This document shows positions 29,591 through 38,356 of a DNA stretch of 48,254 nt, one piece after another (within the stretch, counting starts at the first letter, position 1; each line of letters begins with the position of its first letter). The stretch is from assembly GCF_002926165.1 (NCBI RefSeq), contig NZ_MAGP01000130.1, positions 1 to 48,254 on the forward strand, read 5' to 3'. The DNA comes from Micromonospora chalcea (GTDB lineage Bacteria > Actinomycetota > Actinomycetes > Mycobacteriales > Micromonosporaceae). The notes beneath the pieces were generated by a model, which made no database searches, had not been told where the DNA came from, and was given only the letters and a program-made list of their open reading frames with translations. Position numbers and translations under genes: made by a program.

Positions 29591-32497
29591 ATGAGACTTC
29601 TGGCCAGACGTCGCCGTACGGCGATGCTCGCCGCCGCCGCCCTCGTCATAGGCGGGGTGGCCCTGCCCGCGGGCGCCGCCCAGGCCGCGCCCGCCTGCGA
29701 CGTGACGTATGCGTCGAGCGACTGGAACAACGGCTTCACCGCCAACGTGACCATCAAGAACCTGGGTGACGCGCTCAACAACTGGTCGCTGAAGTTCACC
29801 TTCCCGAACAGCAGCCAGCGCGTGGTCCAGGGCTGGTCGGCCCGGTGGAGCCAGTCCGGCAGCGAGGTGACCGCCACGAACGAGTCGTGGAACGGCAGCC
29901 TGCCCACCGGCGCGTCCACCAGCATCGGCTTCAACGGCAGCTTCAGCGGCAGCAACCCGAAGCCCACCGCGTTCACCCTCAACGGGGTGGCGTGCAACGG
30001 CGCGCAGACCAACCAGCCGCCGACGGTCTCGCTGAGCGTGCCGTCCGGCCCGTTCGAGGCACCGGCGGACGTCCCGCTGACCGCGACCGCCAGCGACCCC
30101 GACGGCACCATCAGCAAGGTCGAGTTCTACCGCAACGGCCTGCTGGTCAACACCGACACCACCGCGCCGTACGGCTACGACCTGCTCGACCTGCCGGCCG
30201 GCAGCTACACGGTGCAGGCCAAGGCGTACGACAACGCCGGCGCCTCGGCGGTCTCGGAGAAGTCGTTCACAGTGACCGCGGCCACCGGGCCGAAGCTGGT
30301 CGCCACCCCGTCCGCGGTCACCGTGAGCGAGGGCGGCAGCGCCACGGTCCGGTACACGCTCAGCGCGGCGCCCAGCGCCAACGTGCCGGTGACCCTCGCC
30401 GTCACCGGTGACAGCGACATCACCGTGTCGCCGACCACGCTGACGCTCACGCCGAGCAACTGGAGCACCGGCGTCACCGCCACGGTCTCCGCCGCGGAGG
30501 ACGCCGACACGGTCGGCGGCACCGCCACGATCACCGCGTCGGCCACCGGCTACGCGCCGGTCTCCGTCGTGGCCACCGAGGCGGACAACGACAGCCCCGG
30601 CGGCGACAACGCCTACATCAAGAAGTTCCTCGACCAGTACGGCAAGATCAAGAACTCGGGGTACTTCAGCCCCGAGGGCGTGCCGTACCACTCGATCGAG
30701 ACGTTGATCGTCGAGGCGCCCGACCACGGCCACGAGACCACCTCGGAGGCGTTCAGCTTCTGGCTCTGGCTGGAGGCGCAGTACGGCCGGGTCACCCAGA
30801 ACTGGGCCCCGTTCAACAACGCCTGGACGGTGATGGAAAAGTACATCATCCCGTCGCACGCCGACCAGGCCACGGCCGGCTCGCCCGGCACCCCGCAGTA
30901 CGCCGCCGAGCACAACCTGCCCAGCCAGTACCCGTCGACGCTGGACGCCAACGTCCCGGTCGGCCAGGACCCGCTGCGCTCGGAGCTGCAGTCCACCTAC
31001 GGCACCGGTGACATCTACGGCATGCACTGGCTGCTCGACGTGGACAACACGTACGGCTACGGCCGCTGCGGCGACGGCACCACCCGGCCCGCGTACATCA
31101 ACACCTTCCAGCGGGGCACCCAGGAGTCGGTGTGGGAGACCGTGCCGCAGCCGTCCTGCGACACGTTCAAGCACGGCGGCCCGAACGGCTACCTGGACCT
31201 GTTCGTCAAGGAGTCCAACGCCCCGGCCAAGCAGTGGAAGTACACGAACGCCCCGGACGCCGACGCGCGTGCCGTCCAGGCCGCCTACTGGGCGCTGACC
31301 TGGGCCAAGGCGCAGGGCAAGGCGGGCGACGTGGCGGCCACCGTGGCCAAGGCCGCCAAGATGGGCGACTACCTGCGCTACGCGCTGTTCGACAAGTACT
31401 TCAAGAAGATCGGCAACTGCGTCGGCGCGAGCACCTGCCCGGCCGCCAGCGGCCGTGACTCGGCGCACTACCTGCTCTCCTGGTACTACGCCTGGGGCGG
31501 CGCGTACGACGCCTCGCAGAACTGGTCGTGGCGGATCGGGTCCAGCCACAGCCACTTCGGCTACCAGAACCCGTTCGCGGCCTGGGTGATGACCAACGTC
31601 GCGGAGCTGAAGCCGAAGTCGCCGACCGCGGCCTCCGACTGGCAGAAGAGCCTCGACCGGCAGCTGGAGTTCTACACCTGGCTTCAGTCGGCCGAGGGCG
31701 GCATCGCCGGTGGCGCCACCAACAGCTGGGACGGCAGCTACGCCCAGCCGCCGGCCGGCACCGCCACCTTCTACGGCATGTTCTACGACGTCGACCCGGT
31801 CTACAACGACCCGCCGTCGAACCAGTGGTTCGGCATGCAGGCCTGGTCGATGCAGCGCATCGCCGAGCTGTACCTGGAGACCGGCAACGCGAAGGCCAAG
31901 GCGCTGCTGGACAAGTGGGTGCCGTGGGCGATCGCCAACACCACGCTGGGCACCGACTGGTCGATCCCGTCGGACATGAAGTGGACCGGCCAGCCGGCCA
32001 ACTGGAACCCCAGCAGCCCGCAGCCGAACACCAACCTGCACGTCGAGGTGACGGTCAAGGGCCAGGACGTCGGCGTCGCCGGCGCCTACGCCCGCACGCT
32101 CATCGCGTACGCGGCGAAGTCCGGCAACACCGCGGCGAAGGACACCGCCAAGGGCCTGCTGGACGCGCTCTCGGCGGCCGCCGACAGCAAGGGCGTCTCG
32201 ACGCCGGAGAAGCGCGGCGACTACAAGCGCTTCGACGACGTCTACAACGCCGCCGACGGCCAGGGCCTCTACATCCCCAACGGCTGGACCGGGAAGATGC
32301 CCAACGGTGACGTGATCGCCCCGGGCAAGAGCTTCCTGGACATCCGCTCGTTCTACAAGAACGACCCGGACTGGCCGAAGGTGCAGGCGTACCTGGACGG
32401 CGGTCCCGAGCCGGTCTTCAACTACCACCGGTTCTGGGCGCAGGCGGACATCGCCATGGCGTACGCCGACTACGGCACCTACTTCCCGCAGGGGTGA
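29591..32497 (+). CDS. Modular GH48 cellulase (CBM2 - Ig-like - Calx-beta-like - GH48)
   Basis: 968 residues. A signal peptide (RRRR, hydrophobic core, cut near AAQA at ~32) is followed by a family 2 cellulose-binding module (about 34-135: CDVTYASSDWNNGFTANV, NNWSLKFTF, NESWNGSLPTGAS, NGVAC with paired Cys), an Ig-like domain (~137-230, PPTVSLSVPSGPFEAPADV), a Calx-beta-like domain (~232-335, VTVSEGGSATVRYTL) and a GH48 catalytic domain (~340-968). The HETTSEAFSFWLWLEA motif carries the GH48 catalytic acid. GH48 enzymes are processive cellobiohydrolases acting from the reducing end. GAGGAG lies 11 nt before ATG 29591. Two CebR-like operators lie upstream, and a perfect hairpin follows the stop. 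Secreted; product cellobiose would feed the divergent beta-glucosidase. Confidence 0.95.
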   Translation: MRLLARRRRTAMLAAAALVIGGVALPAGAAQAAPACDVTYASSDWNNGFTANVTIKNLGDALNNWSLKFTFPNSSQRVVQGWSARWSQSGSEVTATNESWNGSLPTGASTSIGFNGSFSGSNPKPTAFTLNGVACNGAQTNQPPTVSLSVPSGPFEAPADVPLTATASDPDGTISKVEFYRNGLLVNTDTTAPYGYDLLDLPAGSYTVQAKAYDNAGASAVSEKSFTVTAATGPKLVATPSAVTVSEGGSATVRYTLSAAPSANVPVTLAVTGDSDITVSPTTLTLTPSNWSTGVTATVSAAEDADTVGGTATITASATGYAPVSVVATEADNDSPGGDNAYIKKFLDQYGKIKNSGYFSPEGVPYHSIETLIVEAPDHGHETTSEAFSFWLWLEAQYGRVTQNWAPFNNAWTVMEKYIIPSHADQATAGSPGTPQYAAEHNLPSQYPSTLDANVPVGQDPLRSELQSTYGTGDIYGMHWLLDVDNTYGYGRCGDGTTRPAYINTFQRGTQESVWETVPQPSCDTFKHGGPNGYLDLFVKESNAPAKQWKYTNAPDADARAVQAAYWALTWAKAQGKAGDVAATVAKAAKMGDYLRYALFDKYFKKIGNCVGASTCPAASGRDSAHYLLSWYYAWGGAYDASQNWSWRIGSSHSHFGYQNPFAAWVMTNVAELKPKSPTAASDWQKSLDRQLEFYTWLQSAEGGIAGGATNSWDGSYAQPPAGTATFYGMFYDVDPVYNDPPSNQWFGMQAWSMQRIAELYLETGNAKAKALLDKWVPWAIANTTLGTDWSIPSDMKWTGQPANWNPSSPQPNTNLHVEVTVKGQDVGVAGAYARTLIAYAAKSGNTAAKDTAKGLLDALSAAADSKGVSTPEKRGDYKRFDDVYNAADGQGLYIPNGWTGKMPNGDVIAPGKSFLDIRSFYKNDPDWPKVQAYLDGGPEPVFNYHRFWAQADIAMAYADYGTYFPQG

Positions 32498-32504
32498 GGT
32501 GACC

Positions 32505-32544
32505 CCTCCTTCGTGGGCGGGCGCGAGCCCGCCCACGAAGGAGG
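32505..32544 (+). terminator. Perfect 18-bp terminator hairpin of the GH48 gene
   Basis: Arms 32505-32522 and 32527-32544 are exact reverse complements with a GCGA (GNRA-type) tetraloop, 7 nt after the GH48 stop. Among the strongest hairpins in the window. Confidence 0.92.
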
Positions 32545-32586
32545 CCGACCCGGCCGATGGGGGAACGGAGCGGCCGGGTCGGCGGA

Positions 32587-32656
32587 CGGCCTGACGCCCA
32601 CGGTCAGGCCGGGTGGGCCGGCCGTCCGGCCGACGCAGCGGACCGGCCGGCCCACC
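32587..32656. repeat. Two adjacent hairpins in the intergenic stem-loop cluster
   Basis: First hairpin: CGGCCTGAC (32587-32595) / GTCAGGCCG (32603-32611), perfect. Second, directly adjoining: 32612-32627 pairs with 32640-32656 with one bulged base. Neither is next to a stop codon, so they are not needed as simple terminators of known genes. Confidence 0.6.
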
Positions 32657-32706
32657 ACTCCGCCCGGTGACGACCCATGGCGCGAAAAGGCACGCAAAAT
32701 TCAGCG

Positions 32707-32735
32707 GTCCACGGGATCACATCCGGGCCGTGGAC
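32707..32735. repeat. 8-bp inverted repeat in the stem-loop cluster
   Basis: GTCCACGG (32707-32714) and CCGTGGAC (32728-32735), perfect, 13-nt loop. A moderately AT-rich tract (GGAGTAACGTATTTGACGG) follows. Confidence 0.45.
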
Positions 32736-32752
32736 GGAGTAACGTATTTGAC

Positions 32753-32784
32753 GGAGAGGCCGCTCCCCCCGTGGCGGCCTCTCC
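32753..32784 (-). terminator. Terminator of the DUF3159 gene
   Basis: Perfect 11-bp stem GGAGAGGCCGC / GCGGCCTCTCC with a 10-nt loop, beginning 1-2 nt after the TAA stop on the minus strand and followed by GTCAAATACGTTACT. Confidence 0.8.
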
Positions 32785-32785
32785 A

Positions 32786-33475
32786 TTACTCTTCCCGGAC
32801 CGGCTCACCGCCGGGCACCGGCGCCGTCACCGGGTGCCGCAGTCCCGGATGCCCGGCCGGCAGCGACCGCCGGATCACCACCCAGCTCGACGCCAGCGCC
32901 GCCGCGATCAGCGGCCAGGTGAGCGCCGCCCGCGCCACGGTGAGCGCGACCACCTGCCCGTCCAGCCACAGCGGGATGAACACCGCCAACCGCAGCACGT
33001 AGGTGCCCGCCCACACCCAGCTGCCTCGGCCGTACGCCCGCAGCAGCGCCGGATCACTCCGCCACCGGGTCCGCTGGCCCAGCGCCGTGCCGACCACCAC
33101 GCCGAGCAGCGGCCAGCGCACCACGATGCTCACCGCCCAGGCCAGCGCGCTCGCCGCGTTGGCGGCGATCTGCAGCAGGAAGAAGTCCTCGGCCCGGCCG
33201 GTCCGCAACGCGACGAGCGCGGCCACGCAGACCGCGAGCAGCCCGATCAGCACCGAGCGGGGGCGGTCCCCGCGCCGCCACCGCCAGCCGGCCACCGCCG
33301 TGCCGGTCAGCAGCGCGGCGAGCACACCGCCGCGCAGCCCGCCGAGCACCCAGCCGAGCCCGAACGCGAGCGGCGGCAGCGTGGCGTCGACCGCCCCGCG
33401 CCGGCCGCCGAGCAGGTCGGCCAGCGACTCCGGCCGTGGCCCGGCCTGCGGTTCCCGCTGCGGCGTGCCGGTCAC
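32786..33475 (-). CDS. DUF3159 family membrane protein
   Basis: 229 residues from GTG 33475, with GGAGG nine bases upstream; a longer frame to 33583 would overlap the divergent PAP2 gene. A polar N-terminus (SLADLLGGRRGAVDATLPP) precedes about five to six hydrophobic segments (FGLGWVLGGLRGGVLAALLTGTAVAGW, SVLIGLLAVCVAALVALRTG, NAASALAWAVSIVVRWPLLGVVVG, WVWAGTYVLRLAVFIPLWL). The GRAEDFFLLQIAANA and RWPLLG-VVG segments are typical of actinobacterial DUF3159 proteins. No activity is known for the family. It ends at a clear terminator and shares a 92-bp divergent region with the PAP2 gene. Confidence 0.8.
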   Translation of the reverse strand: MTGTPQREPQAGPRPESLADLLGGRRGAVDATLPPLAFGLGWVLGGLRGGVLAALLTGTAVAGWRWRRGDRPRSVLIGLLAVCVAALVALRTGRAEDFFLLQIAANAASALAWAVSIVVRWPLLGVVVGTALGQRTRWRSDPALLRAYGRGSWVWAGTYVLRLAVFIPLWLDGQVVALTVARAALTWPLIAAALASSWVVIRRSLPAGHPGLRHPVTAPVPGGEPVREE

Positions 33476-33567
33476 GCCCCACCTCCTCGGATCGCCCGCC
33501 TCACCGTACGCCGAAGCCGATGGCGCTCCGCCGCGCGCGTCGGCGGCCCTACCGTTAAGTTGTCCGG

Positions 33568-34449
33568 GTGCGGGAGACGGCAAGGGGTTGGACGGCGGTC
33601 TGGTTGGTCGTACTGGCCCTGCTGCAGACGGCTGCGTTCGTGCTGGTGTGGCGCTTCGCCGTGCACACCGAACTGGGCCAGTGGCTGGACACGGTGGCGC
33701 TGACCGGCAACCAGATCGGCCAGGACCGCATCGACGGTCCGGTCGACACGCTCCTCAACGCCATGTCCGTGGTGTCGCTGCTGGCCGCGACCGCGGTGAT
33801 CGGCTTCATCGCGCTGATCCGGGGCCGCAAGGCGCTGGCCGTCACCGCGACGCTGCTGATCGCCGGCGCGAACGTGACCACGCAACTGCTCAAGCACTTC
33901 CTGGTCCGGCCCGACTTCGGCATCGACCCGGAGCGGGCCGCCGCCGGCAACAGCCTGCCCAGCGGCCACACCTCGGTGGCCGCCTCGGTGGCGGTCGCGC
34001 TGATCCTGGTGCTGCCGCGCAAGCTGCGGGCGGCCGGGGCGTTCCTCGGCGCCGGGTACGCCGCCGCCGCGGGCGTCGCCACGCTCTCCGCCGGCTGGCA
34101 CCGGCCCAGCGACGCGGTCGCCGCGTACCTGGTGGTCGGCGCGTGGGCCGCGGTCGCCGGGCTGGTGCTGCTGGTCTTCCAGCGGGAGCAGGCGGTGGTC
34201 GAGCCCGGCGACGCGCACCGGGTGGCCGCCGCCGTGCTCGGCGGCGCCGGCGCGGTGGCGCTGTTGGCCTCCGCGCTCGCGTTGTCCTGGCTGGTGGACC
34301 GCTCCACGATCCCCGTCGAGGCGCTCAGCCGCCGCCAGCTCTTCGTCGGGTACGCGGGCAGCGCGGCCGGCATCGCCGGCACGATCGCCGTGGTGGCCGC
34401 GCTGGTGCTGGTCGTGGTGCACCGGCTGGTGCCCCGGTGGAAGGGCTGA
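33568..34449 (+). CDS. PAP2-superfamily phosphatase, membrane-bound
   Basis: 293 residues with about six membrane helices. The three phosphatase motifs are present: KHFLVRP (KxxxxxxRP-like, motif 1), PSGHTS (motif 2 with the acid His) and SAGWHRPSDAVAAY (motif 3 with the nucleophile His and conserved Arg/Asp context). Such enzymes remove phosphate from lipid phosphates (phosphatidate, undecaprenyl pyrophosphate) at the outer face of the membrane. The GTG at 33568 has no ribosome-binding site; TACCGT lies 12 nt upstream, so a leaderless or short-leader mRNA is possible. The next gene begins 8 bp after the stop. Confidence 0.87.
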   Translation: MRETARGWTAVWLVVLALLQTAAFVLVWRFAVHTELGQWLDTVALTGNQIGQDRIDGPVDTLLNAMSVVSLLAATAVIGFIALIRGRKALAVTATLLIAGANVTTQLLKHFLVRPDFGIDPERAAAGNSLPSGHTSVAASVAVALILVLPRKLRAAGAFLGAGYAAAAGVATLSAGWHRPSDAVAAYLVVGAWAAVAGLVLLVFQREQAVVEPGDAHRVAAAVLGGAGAVALLASALALSWLVDRSTIPVEALSRRQLFVGYAGSAAGIAGTIAVVAALVLVVVHRLVPRWKG

Positions 34450-34457
34450 TCCGGCGG

Positions 34458-35129
34458 ATGGAGACGGTACGGGCGGCGTTCCGGGCCGAGTGCGACCGCC
34501 TGGAGCGGGTGCTGCGCGACCTGGACGGCGCGGCGCTGGACCGGCCCACGCCGTGCCCGCCGTGGCGGGTGCGCGACCTGATCGCGCACGTGAGCACCGG
34601 GGCCGGACGCCTGGCGGGCATGCTCGCCGAGCCCGCGCCGCCCCGGGCCGAGGTGGACGCGGCCGCCTACTTCGGCGCGGCCAAGTTCAGCCCGCCGGTG
34701 GACCGGGACCGTGTCGAGGGCGCGCAGCGTGCGGCCCGGGAGCGCCCCGGCGCCGCCGAGGTGGCGGCGGAGTTCGGCCGGGCCTGGCGCGCCACCGACG
34801 AGGCGGTCGCCGCTGAGCTGCCCGCACGGGTGGTGCGTACCCGCCACGGTGACGCGATGGCGTTGCCGGAGTTCCTGCGTACCCGGGTGGTGGAGGTCGC
34901 GGTGCACGGCCTGGACCTGGCCGACGCGCTGGACCGGACGCCGTGGCTGACCCCGGCCGCCGCGGACGTGGTGATCGGCGTGCTCACCGGCGGCGTGCCG
35001 GTGCCGCCCGGACTGGGCTGGGACGCGCTCACCGTGCTGCGCAAGGCCGCCGGGCGGCTGCCGGTCACCGGCGACGAGCGCGCGGAGCTGACCCGCGCCG
35101 GCATCGGCCGGCTGGCCTTCGGCGGCTGA
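34458..35129 (+). CDS. DinB-fold, mycothiol-dependent maleylpyruvate isomerase-like protein
   Basis: 223 residues. The N-terminal TVRAAFRAECDRLERVLRDLD, TPCPPWRVRDLIAHVSTG and the later LPEFLRTRVVEVAVHGLDLADAL are the signature of the MDMPI N-terminal domain. The His in LIAHV and the Glu/His in EVAVHGLD match the metal-binding triad of the DinB fold. A helical C-terminal part follows (WDALTVLRKAAGRLPVTGDE). Members use mycothiol or act as thiol-dependent transferases; the specific reaction is unknown. It starts 8 bp after the PAP2 stop and is probably co-transcribed. Its stop lies 2 bp from that of the convergent gene, with both stops in a small dyad (35125-35136). Confidence 0.82.
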   Translation: METVRAAFRAECDRLERVLRDLDGAALDRPTPCPPWRVRDLIAHVSTGAGRLAGMLAEPAPPRAEVDAAAYFGAAKFSPPVDRDRVEGAQRAARERPGAAEVAAEFGRAWRATDEAVAAELPARVVRTRHGDAMALPEFLRTRVVEVAVHGLDLADALDRTPWLTPAAADVVIGVLTGGVPVPPGLGWDALTVLRKAAGRLPVTGDERAELTRAGIGRLAFGG

Positions 35130-35131
35130 CC

Positions 35132-35971
35132 TCAGCGCCCGGCGCAGCGCCGCAGGTGCTCCAGCACGATCGGGTCGATCCGGCCGGGCACGAAGCGTTC
35201 CTCCAGGTTCTCCAGACCCGTCCAGGCGGCCAGCGCCTCGTCCAGTCCGGCCGGGCCGACCGGGTGCCCGGTGGCGGCGAGCAGTTCGGCCACCTCGGCG
35301 GCGAGCGGACCGGTGAGGTCGCGCAGCGTGGCCGGATCGGGGCGGCCGAACAGCATGTGGTGGATGCCGAGCAGGCGGCGCAGCTCGGAGACCGGGTCCA
35401 CATGATCGTCCACCCGCAGGTCCACCAGCTCGTCGCCGGTCCCGGCGTAGCCGCCGTGGCGCTGCACCACGAGCATCGCCGCGCTCTGCCGCCCGCGCCG
35501 GTCGCCGCCGGCCGCGTCGCCGGCGGTGAGCGCGGCCAGCAGCCGCTGCGGGAACGGCAGCTCCGCACGGGCCAGCCAGGCGTCGCGCAGCGCGTCGATC
35601 ACCTGCGGGCCGGTCAGGATGTTGCCCTGCGCGGCCCAGCCGTCGCCGGCCTGCCCACCGGCCCACGGGTGGCAGCGCGGCCCGGTCCAGGTGGCCCCGT
35701 CGCCGGTCGCGCCGACCACGGCGAGCTGCCGGTCGTCGCGTCCCGGATCGGCGGCCACCAGCCCGGCCACCGCGTCGACGGCGCTGACGCCGGTACGCAG
35801 CAGCGCGAGCGCCTGCGCCCGGTAGGCGAGGTTGGCGTGCGCCTGGGTGGCGACCGCCCCGACCAGCGCCTCGGCGGCCGGCACCAGCGCCCCGGCGGCG
35901 AGGAACCGGCTGGCCACTGCCACTCCGAACAGGCGCCCGTCGGCGGAGCGGGCGACGAGCGAGAAGGTCAC
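35132..35971 (-). CDS. DUF1028 family protein (Ntn-hydrolase-like fold)
   Basis: 279 residues starting at GTG 35971. VTFSLVARSADGRLFGVAVASRFLAAGALVPAA is a textbook DUF1028 N-terminus; AHANLAYRAQALALLRTGVSAVDAV, DDRQLAVVGATGDGATWTG, HPWAGGQAGDGWAAQGNIL and the peptidoglycan-binding-like C-terminal region (VSELRRLLGIHHMLFG) agree with the family. The fold is related to Ntn-hydrolases, but no reaction is established. It lies downstream of the LtrA-like gene on the same strand with a 53-bp gap. The longer frame upstream of the GTG overlaps ltrA and is not credible. Confidence 0.88.
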   Translation of the reverse strand: MTFSLVARSADGRLFGVAVASRFLAAGALVPAAEALVGAVATQAHANLAYRAQALALLRTGVSAVDAVAGLVAADPGRDDRQLAVVGATGDGATWTGPRCHPWAGGQAGDGWAAQGNILTGPQVIDALRDAWLARAELPFPQRLLAALTAGDAAGGDRRGRQSAAMLVVQRHGGYAGTGDELVDLRVDDHVDPVSELRRLLGIHHMLFGRPDPATLRDLTGPLAAEVAELLAATGHPVGPAGLDEALAAWTGLENLEERFVPGRIDPIVLEHLRRCAGR

Positions 35972-36024
35972 GCGCGGATCGTAGCCCGGAGGGCGGGCGC
36001 GGCGTCCCGCTCCGGCGGCACCGC

Positions 36025-37260
36025 TCAGAACGGCGGCGCCGCGTCCTCCGGCGGGCGGCCCCAGGCACGCCGGGCGTCGGCCACCGCCACGCCCGTCAGG
36101 ACCGCCGCGGCGAAGCCCGCCGCGACGAGCGGCGCGAGGCGCACCAGCAGCGGTACGGGCAGCAGCAGCGCGGCGATCCCCACCAGCCGGGACGGGGAGA
36201 CCCGGCCGAACACCTCGTACTCGAAGCGGGCCCGGCCGGCCAGGAACACGGCCGGCCCGCCGAGGATCACGGCCAGCCAGGGCAGCTCGTTGTGCCCGAT
36301 CGGGTGCTCGATCACCAGCTCGTAGCCGATCGCGGTGGCGACCACGCCGATCACCATGACCAGGTGGGTGTCGGCGGCGGACCGGCCGACGGTGGCCGGG
36401 TGCGCCGCCCGGGTCACCGCCTCGCCCAGGATCTGCCCGGCCCGCTGCACGTAGATCCGCCACAGCAGCACCGAGGTGGCCAGCGCGACGGCGAACGCGG
36501 TGACCATGCCGGGGCTGGTGGGGGAGCGGGTGAACGACAGGCCGGCGAGCAGGATCGTCTCGCCGAGCGCGACCAGGAAGATCTGCTGGTAGCGCTCGGC
36601 CAGGTGCTCGCCGTGGATGTCCCAGCGGGAGACCGTGGACCGGCCCAGGCCCGGCACCGGCCAGCCGAACCGGGCGGCGAGGTACTCCAGCACCAGCGCC
36701 GCGGTCCAGAGCGCCACCCGGGCGTTCACCGGCAGCAGCGCGCCGGCCAGCCAGAGCACACCGGTGGCGCAGAACGTGATCAGCATGCGCCGCTTGAGCC
36801 GGCGGTACTGCTGGTTCTGCAGCACCAGCACGAGGATCGCCGGCCGGCTCACCTGGGCCACCACGTACGCGGTGGCGAACATCAGGCCGCTGTGGCCGAA
36901 CGCGCGGGGGATCGCCACCCCCATCACCATCGCCGAGATCAGCGCGGTGATCACGATGATCTGCAACCACAGGTGGTGCGGGTCGTAGCGGCTGGTCGTC
37001 CACGCCGTGCCCTGCCACACGGCCCAGAGCGCGACCAGCAGCAGCAGCGTCTTGCCGCCGCCGGTCACCGCCGACCAGCCCGTCTGCCCGCCCTCCAGCA
37101 CCAGGTCCTCGAAGGCGCGCGCCGAGATCCGGGTCAGCGCGAACACGTACACCAGGTCGAAGAAGAGCTCCAGGAACGTGGCCCGGTCGGGCCCGCCGCC
37201 GGAGCTGCGCAGCGCGGCCGGCTCGGCGGTCCTCACCGCGCTGCCCCGTCCCCGGTCCAC
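36025..37260 (-). CDS. Low-temperature-requirement A (LtrA) family membrane protein
   Basis: About 411 residues. After a polar N-terminus comes RATFLELFFDLVYVFALTRIS, the diagnostic LtrA motif, followed by about ten to twelve hydrophobic segments (LLLLVALWAVWQGTAWTTSRYDP, IIVITALISAMVMGVAIPRAFG, MFATAYVVAQVSRPAILVL). Also typical is SRWDIHGEHLAERYQQIFLVALGETIL. The function of LtrA proteins is not established. Starts at GTG 37260, 37236 or 37281 are all possible; 37260 is a compromise. The gene is divergent from the LLM oxidoreductase gene, with about 100 bp between, and lies upstream of the DUF1028 gene. Confidence 0.85.
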   Translation of the reverse strand: MDRGRGSAVRTAEPAALRSSGGGPDRATFLELFFDLVYVFALTRISARAFEDLVLEGGQTGWSAVTGGGKTLLLLVALWAVWQGTAWTTSRYDPHHLWLQIIVITALISAMVMGVAIPRAFGHSGLMFATAYVVAQVSRPAILVLVLQNQQYRRLKRRMLITFCATGVLWLAGALLPVNARVALWTAALVLEYLAARFGWPVPGLGRSTVSRWDIHGEHLAERYQQIFLVALGETILLAGLSFTRSPTSPGMVTAFAVALATSVLLWRIYVQRAGQILGEAVTRAAHPATVGRSAADTHLVMVIGVVATAIGYELVIEHPIGHNELPWLAVILGGPAVFLAGRARFEYEVFGRVSPSRLVGIAALLLPVPLLVRLAPLVAAGFAAAVLTGVAVADARRAWGRPPEDAAPPF

Positions 37261-37362
37261 CTCATCCGGCAGTCGTAACACTCTTTCCCGGCGTCTCTGC
37301 ACCGATCGCCCATATCGGTCTGGATCTTGCTCGCGGCGGTGCCGGACGGGCACCATCGACGG

Positions 37363-38355
37363 GTGACGAACCGATGGGGCATGACAGTGCCGCTGGGCGG
37401 TATCCCGCTCGCCGACCACGCCGCCGTCTACGCGGCCCTGGACGACGCCGGCTTCACCGACGTGTGGTCCTCGGAGGTGGCCGGCGCCGACGCGTTCACC
37501 CCGCTGGCCCTGGCCGCCGCCTGGTCGCCGCGACTGCGCCTCGGCACCGCGATCACACCGGTGTTCACCCGCGGTCCGGGACTGCTGGCGATGAGCGCCG
37601 CCGCGCTGGCCGAGGCGGCGCCGGGCCGCTTCGCGCTCGGCGTCGGCGCCTCCTCGCCGGTGCTGGTGCGGGACTGGAACGCGATCGAATTCGACGAGCC
37701 GTTCAAACGGACCCGGGACGTGCTGCGGTTCCTGCGGGCCGCGCTGCGCGGCGAGACCGTCGACGGCGCGTTCGACACGTTCGCCGTACGGCGCTTCACG
37801 CTGGAGCGTCCCCCGAGCGTGCCGCCGCCGGTCGTGCTGGCCGCGCTGCGCCCCGGCATGCTGCGCCTGGCCGCCGCCGAGGCCGACGGGGTGATCCTCA
37901 ACTGGCTGGCCGCCGAGGACGTGCCGACCGCCCTGGCCGAGGTGGGCGAGCGCCGCCCCGGGTTCGAGGTGGCCGCCCGCATCTTCGTCTGCCCCACCGA
38001 GGACGCCGCGTACGCCCGCGCGCTGGGCCGCCGCATGATCACCGGCTACCTCACCGTCCCCGCGTACGCGGCCTTCCACAGATGGCTGGGCCGCGAGGAC
38101 ACGCTCGGTCCGATGTGGGCGGCATGGGCCGCGGGGGACCGGCGGGGCGCCTCCGCCGCCGTACCGGACGAGGTGGTCGACGCGCTGGTGCTGCACGGCT
38201 CGCCCGAGCAGTGCGCGGCCGCCGTCCGCCGCTACGCCGACAACGGCGTCGACGTGCCGGTGCTGGCGGTGCTCCCCACGCCCGAGATCACCGAGGGCGG
38301 CGCGGCGGCCTGGATGGATCTGCTGCCCCGGCTCGGCCCCGGGAAGGTGGCCTGA
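37363..38355 (+). CDS. LLM-class (luciferase-like) F420-dependent oxidoreductase
   Basis: 330 residues. MTVPLGGIPLADHAAVYAALDDAGFTDVWSSEVAGADAFTPLALAAAWSPRLRLGTAITPVFTRGP is the usual TIM-barrel start of actinobacterial LLM enzymes, and GRFALGVGASSPVLVRDWN, LRPGMLRLAAAEADGVILNWL and the C-terminal CAAAVRRYADNGVDVPVLAVLP complete the fold. These enzymes use deazaflavin F420 or FMN; the substrate is unknown. GTG 37363 is preferred, ATG 37381 is possible; neither has a clear ribosome-binding site. The next gene starts one base after its stop, so the two oxidoreductases probably act together. Confidence 0.88.
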   Translation: MTNRWGMTVPLGGIPLADHAAVYAALDDAGFTDVWSSEVAGADAFTPLALAAAWSPRLRLGTAITPVFTRGPGLLAMSAAALAEAAPGRFALGVGASSPVLVRDWNAIEFDEPFKRTRDVLRFLRAALRGETVDGAFDTFAVRRFTLERPPSVPPPVVLAALRPGMLRLAAAEADGVILNWLAAEDVPTALAEVGERRPGFEVAARIFVCPTEDAAYARALGRRMITGYLTVPAYAAFHRWLGREDTLGPMWAAWAAGDRRGASAAVPDEVVDALVLHGSPEQCAAAVRRYADNGVDVPVLAVLPTPEITEGGAAAWMDLLPRLGPGKVA

Positions 38356-38356
38356 G

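Noticed and set aside
29390..32536. Minus-strand frame of 1048 codons opposite the GH48 gene
   Set aside because: Antisense shadow; Val/Arg/Gly-rich without motifs, while the + frame encodes a complete signal peptide, CBM2 and GH48.
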